Origin: Caenispirillum bisanense | GTDB lineage: Bacteria; Pseudomonadota; Alphaproteobacteria; Rhodospirillales; Rhodospirillaceae | Assembly: GCF_900230255.1 (NCBI RefSeq) | Contig: NZ_OCNJ01000013.1 | Span: forward strand, 31,735-95,734 | Direction: 5' to 3' | DNA length: 64,000 bases | In this document: in pieces, positions 36,088 to 43,763 of the stretch | Layout of the letters: each line of letters begins with the position of its first letter | Numbering within the stretch: position 1 is the stretch's first letter | Made by a program: the position numbers and the translations under genes | The notes under the pieces: generated by a model | The model's database searches: none | Told to the model about the DNA's origin: nothing | The model's input: the letters and a program-made list of their open reading frames with translations, nothing else

Positions 36088-36240
36088 ATGGCGACCGCTG
36101 CCTGCTACCTCGGCCAGCTCGGGGTCGGCGGCTGGCTGGTGGCCACCTTCATCGTCACCGTCCTGCTGTGGGACTGCCGCTACACGCTGCGCATCACGGG
36201 CGACAACAACGTGGTGATCGGCCGTGCCTGCACCGACTGA
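36088..36240 (+). CDS. Very small single-helix membrane protein (50 aa)
   Basis: One membrane helix is evident at about residues 10-30 (LGVGGWLVATFIVTVLLWDC), followed by a short charged tail. The ATG lies 2 bp past the preceding stop, within the operon. No family is recognised. The next gene overlaps its end. Confidence 0.5.
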   Translation: MATAACYLGQLGVGGWLVATFIVTVLLWDCRYTLRITGDNNVVIGRACTD

Positions 36241-36448
36241 TGGGGCAAGCGCCGGCACGCGGTGCGCCTACGCCGAGGCGGCGACCGGCAAGACCTGGCC
36301 CTGGACCTACTGCCGCACCTGCGCCCGAGGACCGAACCACGGCCGGGGCAAGAGCTTCACGCCCTACTTCGCGCCAGGCGCCAAGGGACGGCCCGGCGAA
36401 TGGGATTGCGCCGACCACCAGCGCCCCCGAAAGGACACGCGATCATGA
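36224..36448 (+). CDS. Small cysteine/tryptophan-rich early protein (74 aa)
   Basis: The product has CRTCARGPNH, a CxxC-type knuckle with nearby Cys and His, and WPWTY before it. Metal binding is likely. The start is uncertain: GTG at 36224 overlaps the preceding gene by 17 bp and no ATG lies near the N-terminus. It ends 4 bp inside gemA. Confidence 0.5.
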   Translation: MPAPTDGASAGTRCAYAEAATGKTWPWTYCRTCARGPNHGRGKSFTPYFAPGAKGRPGEWDCADHQRPRKDTRS

Positions 36449-37095
36449 CCAAGTCCGCCCGCACGCCCGTCGCCCCCCAGCGGCGCGCCGCTCTCGCCAA
36501 GGTGGCCATCGGCCGCAAGACGCTGGGTTGGGACGACGACACCTACCGCGACACCCTGGAGGCGCGCTACGGCGTGCGCTCGGGCTCGCAGCTGACCGAC
36601 CGTCAGCTGGTGGACCTGCTGGAGCACATGAAGGCCTGCGGCTTCAAGGGTGAGGCCGCACGGCCGAAGCGCGCCGGCACGCGGCGCCCGGCCGAGAACC
36701 CGGAGGGCCGCAAGATCCGCGCCCTGTGGCTGTCCCTGTGGAACCTCGGGGTCGTGCAGGAGCCGTCGGAGGACGCCCTGGCCTCGTTCGTGCGCCGGCA
36801 GACCAAGGTCGAGGCGTTGCAGTGGCTGACGCCGGCGCAGACGTGGCAGGTGATCGAGGCGCTGAAGAAGTGGGCGGCCCGCGACGGCGTCCTGTGGGAC
36901 GATGCCGTCAACCCGGCGAAGTGCGTGGCGCTGGCGCAGGTGCGCAAGCTGAAGCTGCGGGGCCGGTTCGTCGGCCTCGACCTCGCCGCGGTCGCCTACC
37001 AGCTGATCGGCGTGCCGGGCCTGGCCTTCATGGGCACCGACGAATGGAACCGGCTGGTCGGCGAGCTGGGCAAGCTGGTGCGGGCGCAGCCATGA
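36445..37095 (+). CDS. gemA: GemA/Mu gp16-like protein
   Basis: The 216-residue protein matches the gp16 (GemA) family: RAALAKVAIGRKTLGWDDDTYRDTLEARYGVRSGSQLTDRQLVDLLEHMKACGF at the N-terminus (about 14-68), then a helical second half with RALWLSLWNLGVV and LTPAQTWQVIEALKKWAARDG. In Mu, gemA affects host gene expression and DNA supercoiling. It overlaps the next (Mor-like) gene by 4 bp, the same pairing as in Mu. Confidence 0.88.
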   Translation: MTKSARTPVAPQRRAALAKVAIGRKTLGWDDDTYRDTLEARYGVRSGSQLTDRQLVDLLEHMKACGFKGEAARPKRAGTRRPAENPEGRKIRALWLSLWNLGVVQEPSEDALASFVRRQTKVEALQWLTPAQTWQVIEALKKWAARDGVLWDDAVNPAKCVALAQVRKLKLRGRFVGLDLAAVAYQLIGVPGLAFMGTDEWNRLVGELGKLVRAQP

Positions 37096-37526
37096 CCGTC
37101 AGCTACCGCCAGACCTACGGCTACCTGCCCGAGCCCTGCGTGCGCCTCCTGGAAGGCGGCGACGAGGAGCTGATGTGGCGTGTGGTCGGCCGTCTGGGCG
37201 GGAACACGGTCACGGTCCCCGTGCGGCTGACCGCGAAGTGCATCCTGGTCCGCGAGCTGGGCCAGGACGATGCCGCGCGCGTCTGGCGGATCTGGCGTGG
37301 CGACGGCGCCGGCGGCGAGATCGAGGTCACGGTGCCGCGCATGACGCACGCCGCCCTGAAGGTCCGCCGTCGACGGCTGTTGTCTCTGATCGAAGCCGGC
37401 GTTACGGTGCGTGACGCCGCCCGGCGTCTCGGCGTGACCGAGCGGACGGCCTATCTCGACCTGGCGCGCGCGCGGCGCGACGGCGAGATCGCGACGCCCC
37501 AGCTCGATCTGTTCCCCGGCCTGTAG
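37092..37526 (+). CDS. Mor/C-like middle-late transcription activator
   Basis: The 144-residue protein ends in a helix-turn-helix (LLSLIEAGVTVRDAARRLGVTERTAYLDLARARRDG, about 98-134). Its position right after gemA and before the lysis genes is that of mor in Mu. The N-terminal part (EPCVRLLEGGDEELMWRVVGRLGGNTVTVPVRLT) lacks an obvious match to Mu Mor, so the call rests on position, size and the helix-turn-helix. A palindrome 7 bp past its stop recurs before the capsid operon and is the likely target. Confidence 0.65.
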   Translation: MTVSYRQTYGYLPEPCVRLLEGGDEELMWRVVGRLGGNTVTVPVRLTAKCILVRELGQDDAARVWRIWRGDGAGGEIEVTVPRMTHAALKVRRRRLLSLIEAGVTVRDAARRLGVTERTAYLDLARARRDGEIATPQLDLFPGL

Positions 37527-37532
37527 CGTCTC

Positions 37533-37580
37533 CCCCTGAAACCTTTCAGGGGCCTTGAAGGGCGCCTGAAACCGTACCTT
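37533..37580 (+). promoter_or_regulatory. Predicted activator-dependent promoter of the lysis/head operon
   Basis: The perfect palindrome CCCCTGAAACCTTTCAGGGG (37533-37552) is followed by a -10-like TACCTT at 37575-37580. The palindrome centre lies about 32 bp upstream of the -10 start, that is near -44, close to where Mor binds at Mu Pm. A half-site CCTGAAACC lies at 37565. No -35 box is seen. The same layout recurs at 45321. Confidence 0.65.
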
Positions 37581-37614
37581 CCCCGGAGTTACCACCTCCG
37601 GTGAGGGTTCCGCC

Positions 37615-38067
37615 GTGTCCACGCCCATCCTGGCGACCGCCGCCGACCTCGACATCATGGCCCGCACGCTGTGGGCCGAAGCGCGGGGTGAAGGCATCCC
37701 CGGCATGATGGCCGTCGCGCACGTCATCTGCGAGCGCCGCCGCCGCCGCCGGTGGTACGGCAAGAGCGTCCCCGGCTTCGACGACCACACCATTGCGGCT
37801 GTCTGCCGCAAGGAGTGGCAGTTCTCGTGCTGGAACGCCGGCGATCCCAACCTGCCCAAGCTGCTCGCCGTGGACCTGTCCGACCGCCACTTCCGGCGGG
37901 CGATGCTGGTGGCCTGCGCCGTCGTGAACGGCGAAGCCGGCTATGGCGACATCACCCAGGGCAGCGACCACTACTACGCCATGAACACGCCGATCCCGAA
38001 GTGGGCGCGCGGCCGGCAGCATGTGGTCGCTATCGGCCGGCATCTCTTCTTCAACGACATTCCGTGA
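37615..38067 (+). CDS. Endolysin, SleB-type cell-wall hydrolase
   Basis: The 150-residue protein matches the hydrolase_2 (SleB) family: MARTLWAEARGEGIPGMMAVAHVICERR with the predicted catalytic Glu22, then VCRKEWQFSCWN and the ending YGDITQGSDHYYAMNTPIPKW. It degrades peptidoglycan at lysis. There is no signal peptide, so a holin must release it; the next gene is a holin candidate. It starts with GTG at 37615 after GGTGAGGG. Confidence 0.9.
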   Translation: MSTPILATAADLDIMARTLWAEARGEGIPGMMAVAHVICERRRRRRWYGKSVPGFDDHTIAAVCRKEWQFSCWNAGDPNLPKLLAVDLSDRHFRRAMLVACAVVNGEAGYGDITQGSDHYYAMNTPIPKWARGRQHVVAIGRHLFFNDIP

Positions 38068-38075
38068 GGCGCGCC

Positions 38076-38669
38076 ATGACCGCTTCCCTGCCCAAATCCC
38101 CGCTGGCCAGCCGCACCATCATCGGCGTGCTGGTGTCCCTGCTGTCCAGCCTGTTGGACCGTTACGGCCACGGCCTGTCGCCCGCGCTTCAGGGCGAGGT
38201 CGTCGACCTGGTGTTCCAGATCATGACCATCGGCGGCGCCGCCTTCGCGATCTACGGCCGCTGGCGCGCCGAGCGCCCGCTGCGCCTGCTGTCTTCCGGC
38301 GGCGGCGACCCCGGCGGCGGGATCGCGCGGCTGTTCCTGCTGGCCTTCCTGTTCGGTGCCCTGGCCGTCACCGGCCCGGTCGCCTGTGCGAGCAAGGTCG
38401 AGACCGAGACGCCGCAGCAGCAGGTCTACGCCATCAAGTCGGACCTCGTGGCGGTGCAGACGGTGGCGGCGACCATGGTCGAGAGCCCGCAGACGCCGCC
38501 CCTGGTGGTCACGGCGATCCGCACCGCCAACGCCGTCGCCGTGGCGGCCGTGGATGCCGCCGAGGCGGCGGTGCGCGGCGGCGACCCCGCCACGGTGCCG
38601 GCGCTGATCGCCGCCGCCGTCGAGGCCGTCGACCAGTTCCACCAGCTGACCAGAGGGACGCCGTCATGA
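38076..38669 (+). CDS. Holin-like protein fused to a spanin-like C-terminal part (197 aa)
   Basis: The first 70 residues are holin-like: two membrane helices (about 13-29, IIGVLVSLLSSLLD, and 45-61, LVFQIMTIGGAAFAIYG) and a basic end RWRAERPLR. A glycine linker (74-82) is followed by a third membrane helix (84-101) ending in TGPVACASK. The Cys resembles an acylated Rz1-type lipoprotein start, but the -3 residue is not canonical. The rest is helical. No internal ATG or GTG allows a separate lipoprotein, so one fused product is likely. Confidence 0.65.
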   Translation: MTASLPKSPLASRTIIGVLVSLLSSLLDRYGHGLSPALQGEVVDLVFQIMTIGGAAFAIYGRWRAERPLRLLSSGGGDPGGGIARLFLLAFLFGALAVTGPVACASKVETETPQQQVYAIKSDLVAVQTVAATMVESPQTPPLVVTAIRTANAVAVAAVDAAEAAVRGGDPATVPALIAAAVEAVDQFHQLTRGTPS

Positions 38670-38860
38670 CCGCTCTCGCCTACCTCACCCTCGGCCTGCG
38701 CATCGCCGAGGCGGCCGCCGCCGGCGTCGCCGCCGCCCAGAGCGGCAAGCGCCTGGTCGAGCGCATGGCCGCCGAAGGGCGTGACCCGACGCCGCAGGAG
38801 TGGGCCGAACTGGACGCCCTGTCCACCGCCCTGACCGCCCGCATCGAAGGCGATGGCTGA
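38666..38860 (+). CDS. Small helical protein in the lysis region (64 aa)
   Basis: A short amphipathic, Ala-rich protein (LRIAEAAAAGVAAAQSGKRLVERMAAEGRDPTPQEWAELDAL). No family is recognised. It overlaps the preceding gene by 4 bp and the following one by 8 bp. Confidence 0.6.
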   Translation: MTALAYLTLGLRIAEAAAAGVAAAQSGKRLVERMAAEGRDPTPQEWAELDALSTALTARIEGDG

Positions 38861-39059
38861 CTTCGCCGACGAGGCGGCGGCGCTGACCGAGCGTGAGCGC
38901 ACGGCGATCCTGACCCGCCGCGCCGCCACGCCCGCCCCGCCCGTCGCAGACGGCCCCTGCCGTCGGTGCAGCGGCGACATTGAGCCCCGCCGCCGCGCGA
39001 CCCTGCCTCACACCACCCTGTGCGCCGCCTGCGCCCATGACGTCCGGAGCCCGCCGTGA
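38853..39059 (+). CDS. TraR/DksA-like zinc-finger protein (68 aa)
   Basis: The product has a four-cysteine zinc finger, CRRC (36-39) and CAAC (57-60), with the DksA/TraR-type spacing, and an acidic N-terminal helix DEAAALTERERTAIL. Short TraR-like proteins bind the RNA polymerase secondary channel and act without ppGpp; this is a family-level inference. Such genes are common at this position (between lysis and DUF2730) in Mu-like phages. Confidence 0.82.
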   Translation: MADFADEAAALTERERTAILTRRAATPAPPVADGPCRRCSGDIEPRRRATLPHTTLCAACAHDVRSPP

Positions 39060-39466
39060 TCGACACCCTTCTCAAGTTCTGGCCGGCCGGCTTCGCCGTG
39101 ATGAACCTCTTCGGGCTGTGGGTCATGTGGTCGCTGCGCCACACGTTCGTGTCGCGCGGGGATCTGGAAGCGCTGCGGGCGGAACTGTCGAAGGCCCAGA
39201 AGGCGACGGCCGACCGGGCCGAGGAAAGCGTCAAGGCAGTCCGCGCCGAAGTGGCCGAGGTGCGCGACGACGTCGAGAACGTGCGCGAGGCCCTGGGCCG
39301 CACCGCCACCCATGCGGAGATGGCCGAGCTTCAGCGGACGCTCGCGGCGGTCGGGGGCGACGTGAAGGAGCTGCGCGCCACCGTCCAGGGCATGGGCGCC
39401 GCCGTCGCCGGCGTGGCCGAGAACCTCAACATGCTGATCAAGCACCACGTGGAGCGGGGACGATGA
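39056..39466 (+). CDS. DUF2730-family membrane-anchored coiled-coil protein (136 aa)
   Basis: An N-terminal membrane helix (AGFAVMNLFGLWVMWSL, about 11-27) is followed by a long coiled coil (DLEALRAELSKAQKATADRAEESVKAVRAEVAEVRDDVENVREAL, then EMAELQRTLAAVGGDVKELRATV). This is the DUF2730 pattern found in Mu-like phages next to the lysis cassette. It may act as an inner-membrane spanin, but that is unproven. Confidence 0.82.
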   Translation: MIDTLLKFWPAGFAVMNLFGLWVMWSLRHTFVSRGDLEALRAELSKAQKATADRAEESVKAVRAEVAEVRDDVENVREALGRTATHAEMAELQRTLAAVGGDVKELRATVQGMGAAVAGVAENLNMLIKHHVERGR

Positions 39467-40059
39467 CGGAGATCCTGGAGCGCATCGCGCAGCATCACCG
39501 CCTGGTGATCCTGCGCTGCCTGACGGAGCGGCCGCGGGAGGAGATCACGCGGCTGTTGATCGTGTGGACGCTCGCGACACTACCCGAGGGCATCGGCAAC
39601 CTCGCCATCCTGCAGGACCTCGTCGAGGGCCGCGGTCACCCGGTCACCCGCGATCAGGTGGCGACGGCCGCCGGCTGGCTGGCCGACCAGGGCCTTGCCG
39701 TCGCCGACCTGGGCGCGGCGGTGCCGGGCGTTGCGCTGACCGCCGCCGGCGCCGACGTCGCTCTCGGGCGGCGCCAGGTGCCCGGCGTGATGCCGCTGCC
39801 GTCCTCGGCCTGGCTGCAGGACGCCATGCGGCGCGTCCACATCGCCGCGAGCATGGAGGACATCGACGCCGCCACGTCGTGGCTGCGGCAGCATGGCCTG
39901 GTCGACGGCACCGCCGCCGCATGGTGGCCGGTGCTGCCCGACGCCGCCGACGTGGCCGCCGGCCGGAAGGTGGTGGAGGGTGTCAAACGGCCGTCGCTCG
40001 GTGCCTCCGCTCTGACGGCGGCGGCCCGGCTTGCCGGCGACCGGCTGCGGGGCGTGTGA
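39463..40059 (+). CDS. VpaChn25_0724-like phage protein, two winged-helix modules (198 aa)
   Basis: Residues 1-105 match the VpaChn25_0724 family of Mu-like phages (HHRLVILRCLTERP, GNLAILQDLVEGRGHPVTRDQVATAAGWLADQGLAVADL). Unusually, the protein goes on for another 90 residues that look like a second degenerate module (IAASMEDIDAATSWLRQHGLVDGTAAAWWPVLPDAADVAAGRKVVEG). The usual member is about 100 residues, so this is an extended or duplicated form. Role unknown. It overlaps its neighbours. Confidence 0.75.
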   Translation: MTEILERIAQHHRLVILRCLTERPREEITRLLIVWTLATLPEGIGNLAILQDLVEGRGHPVTRDQVATAAGWLADQGLAVADLGAAVPGVALTAAGADVALGRRQVPGVMPLPSSAWLQDAMRRVHIAASMEDIDAATSWLRQHGLVDGTAAAWWPVLPDAADVAAGRKVVEGVKRPSLGASALTAAARLAGDRLRGV

Positions 40060-40562
40060 TGGCGCACACGCCCGAAACCAAGGCGGCGGTGCGCCGCAGC
40101 TACATCGCCGACCGCCTGGGCCTGGAGGCGGCGGCAGAGCGTCACGGCGTGTCGCTGCCGACCGCCCGCCGGTGGAAGAGCCAGGCTGCGGCGGCCGGTG
40201 ACGACTGGGACAAGATCCGCGCCGCGAGTGCCATCTCTCACAGCGGCGCCAACAATATCGCCCAGTTGGTGCTGACGGACTACCTGACCCTGCACCAGGC
40301 CGCCCTGGACGGCCTGAACGCCGCCACCGACGTGTCGCCGCTGGACCGGGTGAAGGCCATGGCGCTGCTTGGCGACAGCTTCACCAAGATCACGAACGCC
40401 GTTTCCCGCGCGGCTCCAGACGTTGCGCGTCACGCCGTCGCCATTGAAGTGCTTCACTTCCTGGTGGACTTCCTGCGAGCCAACTATCCCGCCCTCGCGA
40501 CGGCGTTCGCAGATGTGGTCGAGCCGTTCGCGGCGGCATTGAGCGAGAAGTACGGAGCATGA
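40059..40562 (+). CDS. DUF1804-family terminase small subunit
   Basis: The protein (167 aa) starts with a helix-turn-helix (AAVRRSYIADRLGLEAAAERHGVSLPTARRWKSQA, about 8-42), then a helical body (NIAQLVLTDYLTLHQAALDGL; RVKAMALLGDSFTKITNAVSRA). This is the DUF1804 pattern of Mu gp27-like proteins, which pair with the large terminase for DNA recognition in packaging. It is immediately followed by the large subunit. Confidence 0.85.
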   Translation: MAHTPETKAAVRRSYIADRLGLEAAAERHGVSLPTARRWKSQAAAAGDDWDKIRAASAISHSGANNIAQLVLTDYLTLHQAALDGLNAATDVSPLDRVKAMALLGDSFTKITNAVSRAAPDVARHAVAIEVLHFLVDFLRANYPALATAFADVVEPFAAALSEKYGA

Positions 40563-42298
40563 AGGCCGGCGGTATTCCCCGGTGGAAGCGAAAGGGCCGC
40601 TTCGGGACCGAGGAATTCCTCGAAGAGGCGCGCCTCCTGGCCCAGTCGCTGCGCGACCAGATCGCCCAGGCCGACGTGCTCGGCGACGACTTCCCGGCCG
40701 ACGCGGCCAGCATCGCCGCCCGCCGTCGCCGGGCCGGCGACGACTTCGGCTACTTCTGCCGGACCTACTTCCCGCACCGCGGCCGGGCCGAGTACTCGAC
40801 CTTCCATCGCTGGATCTTCGCGCGCTGCCACGAGATCACGGAAGCCGGCGGCGGCGCCCGCGATGCCGTCGCCGCGCCGCGCGGCAACGCGAAGTCGACG
40901 TACCTGACCGAGCTGTTCCCGCTGTGGTGCATCCTGACCCGCCGGCGCCGCTATCCGGTGATCCTGTCCGACGCCATCGAGGTCGCGGCCATGATGCTGG
41001 AAGGCATCAAGACCGAACTGACCGACAACCCGCGCCTGGCGGTGGACTTCCCGGCGGAGACGGGGCAAGGCGCCGTCTGGCAGGTCGGGGTTATCGTCAC
41101 CCGCACCGGCTGCAAGGTCCAGTGCGGCGGCGCCCGCAAGCGCCTGCGCGGCTTTCGCCACGGGGCGCAGCGCCCTGACCTGGTCATCCTCGACGACCTG
41201 GAGAACGACGAGAACGTCCGGTCACCGGAACAGCGCCAGAAGCTCGACGACTGGATCAACAAGACCGTCGAGCCGCTCGGCCCGCCCGACGGCTCCATGG
41301 ACATCGTCTACGTCGGCACGGTCCTGCACCTCGACAGCGTGCTGGCCCGGAAGCTGAAGGACCCGACGTGGCAGTCCACCCGCTTCCAGGCGATCATCCG
41401 CTGGCCCGACCGCATGGACCTGTGGGAGCAGTGGGAAGAGGTCTACCGCAACACCGAGGCCGGCGGCGCGGCGGCGGCGGAAGAGTTCTATCTGGCCAAC
41501 CGCGACGAGATGGAGCGCGGGGCCGAGGTGCTGTGGCCGGCCGTGCAGACGCTCAAGCGCCTGATGCTGATCCGCATGCGCGTCGGCACCAGCGCGTTCA
41601 ACAGCGAGTATCAGAACAACCCGCTGGCCACCGACGCGACCTTCACGGCCGTCACCTACTGGGTCCAGCTTCAGCCGCGCCTCGTCTACTTCGGGGCGCT
41701 CGACCCGTCCCTCGGCAAGAACAACAAGAGCCGCAGCGACCCGAGCGCCCTGCTGATCGGGGCCTTCGACCGGCAGGCGCCGCGGCTCGACGTGGTCGAG
41801 GCGTCGATCCGCCGGCGGCCGCCCAACGTCATCATCGCCGACGCCATCGCCCTGCAGCGCCAGTACCGCTGCGTGCTGTGGTTCGTCGAGAGCGTCCAGT
41901 TCCAGGACTTCCTGCGCACCGAGCTGATGGCGGCGGCCGCCCGCGCCGGCATCAACATGCCGTGCCGCGCGGTGCTCAACAGCACCGACAAGGACCTTCG
42001 CATCGAGAGCCTGCAACCGCCCATCGACGCCGGCATGATCCGCTTCCATCCGAGCCAGACCACGCTGCTGGCGCAGTTGCAGGGGTGGCCGCAGGCCGAT
42101 CACGACGACGGGCCGGACGCGCTGGAGATGCTGTGGGCCGGCGCCGTGGCCAGTGCCGCGCTGGTGGACGGCGGCGGGATCGTCGTCGGCGGCCGCCGCG
42201 CCAGCGCGACCCTGGAGCCGACCCGCGCCGCACCGGCGCAGATGCACGGCGCCGGCTTCGCCACGGCCCCGAGCAGCCTGAACCTGAGGGACTACTGA
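40559..42298 (+). CDS. Terminase large subunit (Mu gp28-like)
   Basis: This ATP-driven packaging motor and nuclease (579 aa) has a Walker A-like loop APRGNAKST (106-114), Walker B DLVILDDLEND (207-217), and a C-terminal RNase H-like nuclease starting at YFGALDPSLG (Asp382). A downstream acidic cluster, QADHDDGPDALEML, is near the end. The length and order match large terminases of transposable phages, which cut by the headful mechanism. Confidence 0.93.
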   Translation: MKAGGIPRWKRKGRFGTEEFLEEARLLAQSLRDQIAQADVLGDDFPADAASIAARRRRAGDDFGYFCRTYFPHRGRAEYSTFHRWIFARCHEITEAGGGARDAVAAPRGNAKSTYLTELFPLWCILTRRRRYPVILSDAIEVAAMMLEGIKTELTDNPRLAVDFPAETGQGAVWQVGVIVTRTGCKVQCGGARKRLRGFRHGAQRPDLVILDDLENDENVRSPEQRQKLDDWINKTVEPLGPPDGSMDIVYVGTVLHLDSVLARKLKDPTWQSTRFQAIIRWPDRMDLWEQWEEVYRNTEAGGAAAAEEFYLANRDEMERGAEVLWPAVQTLKRLMLIRMRVGTSAFNSEYQNNPLATDATFTAVTYWVQLQPRLVYFGALDPSLGKNNKSRSDPSALLIGAFDRQAPRLDVVEASIRRRPPNVIIADAIALQRQYRCVLWFVESVQFQDFLRTELMAAAARAGINMPCRAVLNSTDKDLRIESLQPPIDAGMIRFHPSQTTLLAQLQGWPQADHDDGPDALEMLWAGAVASAALVDGGGIVVGGRRASATLEPTRAAPAQMHGAGFATAPSSLNLRDY

Positions 42299-42299
42299 C

Positions 42300-43763
42300 A
42301 TGGGTGAAAAGGTCGTGAAGCCCCTGCTGAAGGAAGTGGCGGCGAGCCGGGACGTTTACCTGTGGGACGGCTACGTCGGCGAGATCCGCGGCACGCCCGA
42401 CCCGGTGCTGGAGAGCATCGGCGGCGACCTGGCGCTGTACCGGGGCCTCTTGCGCGACCACCAGGTCAAGGCGGTCTGGCAGCAGCGGGTCCAGGCCATG
42501 ACGGCCGCCGAGTGGGTGGTCGAGCCGGGTGGTGACGCCGCCGTCGACAAGGAGGCGGCCGACTGGTTGCGCGACACCCTCAACGGCCTGCGATGGGACG
42601 CCGTCTGCGCCAAGATGGCGCATGCCCAGTTCTTCGGCTTCGCCGTGGCCGAGTTGATCTACGAGCGCGACGGCGGCCGCATCGCCCTGGCCGACATCCG
42701 CGTCCGCCGCCAGGAGCGCTTCGGCTTCGACCGCGACGGCACCCTGCGCCTGCGCCGCCACCTCGCCGACTGGAAGGGCGAGCCGGTGCCGCCGGCGAAG
42801 TTCTGGGTGGTGAAGGCCGACGGCGACAACGACGACGACCCCCATGGCGTCGGCCTGGGGCACCATCTGTGGTGGCCGGTCTTCCTGAAGCGGAACGGCG
42901 CCCGGTTCTGGGCCATCGCGCTGGAGAAGTTCGGCATGCCGACCGTTCTCGGCCACCATCCGCCCGGATCACCCGACAGCGACGTCCAGGCGCTGCTGTC
43001 GTCGCTGATGGCCGTCCACGGCTCGACCGCCATCGCGCTGCCCGAGGGCTTCAAGGCGGAGCTGCTGGAGGCGGTGCGGTCCAGCGGCGGCGACCACGAG
43101 CGGTGGATGCGCTACTGGGACGGCGCCATCGCCAAGATCGTCGCCGGCCAGACCATGACCACCGACGACGGGTCCAGCCTCGCCCAGGCGAAGGTTCACC
43201 AGGACACCGGCGACGCCATCGTGAAGGCCGATGCGGACCTCCTTCACCAGTCCTTCAACGTCGGCCCCGTGCGCTGGCTGTGCGGCTGGAACTACCCCAC
43301 CGCCGCGCCGCCGCGGGTGTGGCGCCAGCTGGAGGCGGAGGAAGACCTGACGCAGCGCGCCCAGCGCGAAGCGGCGGTCGCCCGGATGTCGGGCCTGCGG
43401 CCGACCGCCCGCCACGTCGCCGAAGTCTACGGTGGCGAGTGGGAGGCGCAGCCGGCGCCGGTTCCCCCGGCACTCGGCCAGACGCCGGCGGCCGACGCGC
43501 CGGCGGAGTTCGCCGAGGCGCCGCGCGATGCCGTCGACGATCTGGTCGACCAGGTGGAGACGCTGGCCGCGTCGGTGATGGACGGCCTGGTCGCCAAGGT
43601 GCGCGCCCTGGTGTTCGCCTCCGACCTGGAGAGCCTCGACCACCTGCCGGCGCGGTTGCTTCAGCTCGCGCCGAACCTGCCGACGGACCAGCTGGCCGAG
43701 ATCCTCGGGCAAGCCATGATCCTCGCCCACCTCGACGGGGCGGCGGAGGCGGCCGATGCCTGA
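42300..43763 (+). CDS. DUF935 portal protein (Mu gp29-like)
   Basis: The 487-residue protein matches the DUF935 portal family: DVYLWDGYVGEIRGTPDPVL near the start, MTAAEWVVEPGG, MAHAQFFGFAVAELIYERDG, WALEKFGMP-like ALEKFGMPTVLGHHPP and VAGQTMTTDDGSSLAQAKVHQD. It forms the ring through which DNA enters the head. It starts with ATG 1 bp past the terminase gene and overlaps the MuF gene by 8 bp. Confidence 0.93.
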   Translation: MGEKVVKPLLKEVAASRDVYLWDGYVGEIRGTPDPVLESIGGDLALYRGLLRDHQVKAVWQQRVQAMTAAEWVVEPGGDAAVDKEAADWLRDTLNGLRWDAVCAKMAHAQFFGFAVAELIYERDGGRIALADIRVRRQERFGFDRDGTLRLRRHLADWKGEPVPPAKFWVVKADGDNDDDPHGVGLGHHLWWPVFLKRNGARFWAIALEKFGMPTVLGHHPPGSPDSDVQALLSSLMAVHGSTAIALPEGFKAELLEAVRSSGGDHERWMRYWDGAIAKIVAGQTMTTDDGSSLAQAKVHQDTGDAIVKADADLLHQSFNVGPVRWLCGWNYPTAAPPRVWRQLEAEEDLTQRAQREAAVARMSGLRPTARHVAEVYGGEWEAQPAPVPPALGQTPAADAPAEFAEAPRDAVDDLVDQVETLAASVMDGLVAKVRALVFASDLESLDHLPARLLQLAPNLPTDQLAEILGQAMILAHLDGAAEAADA

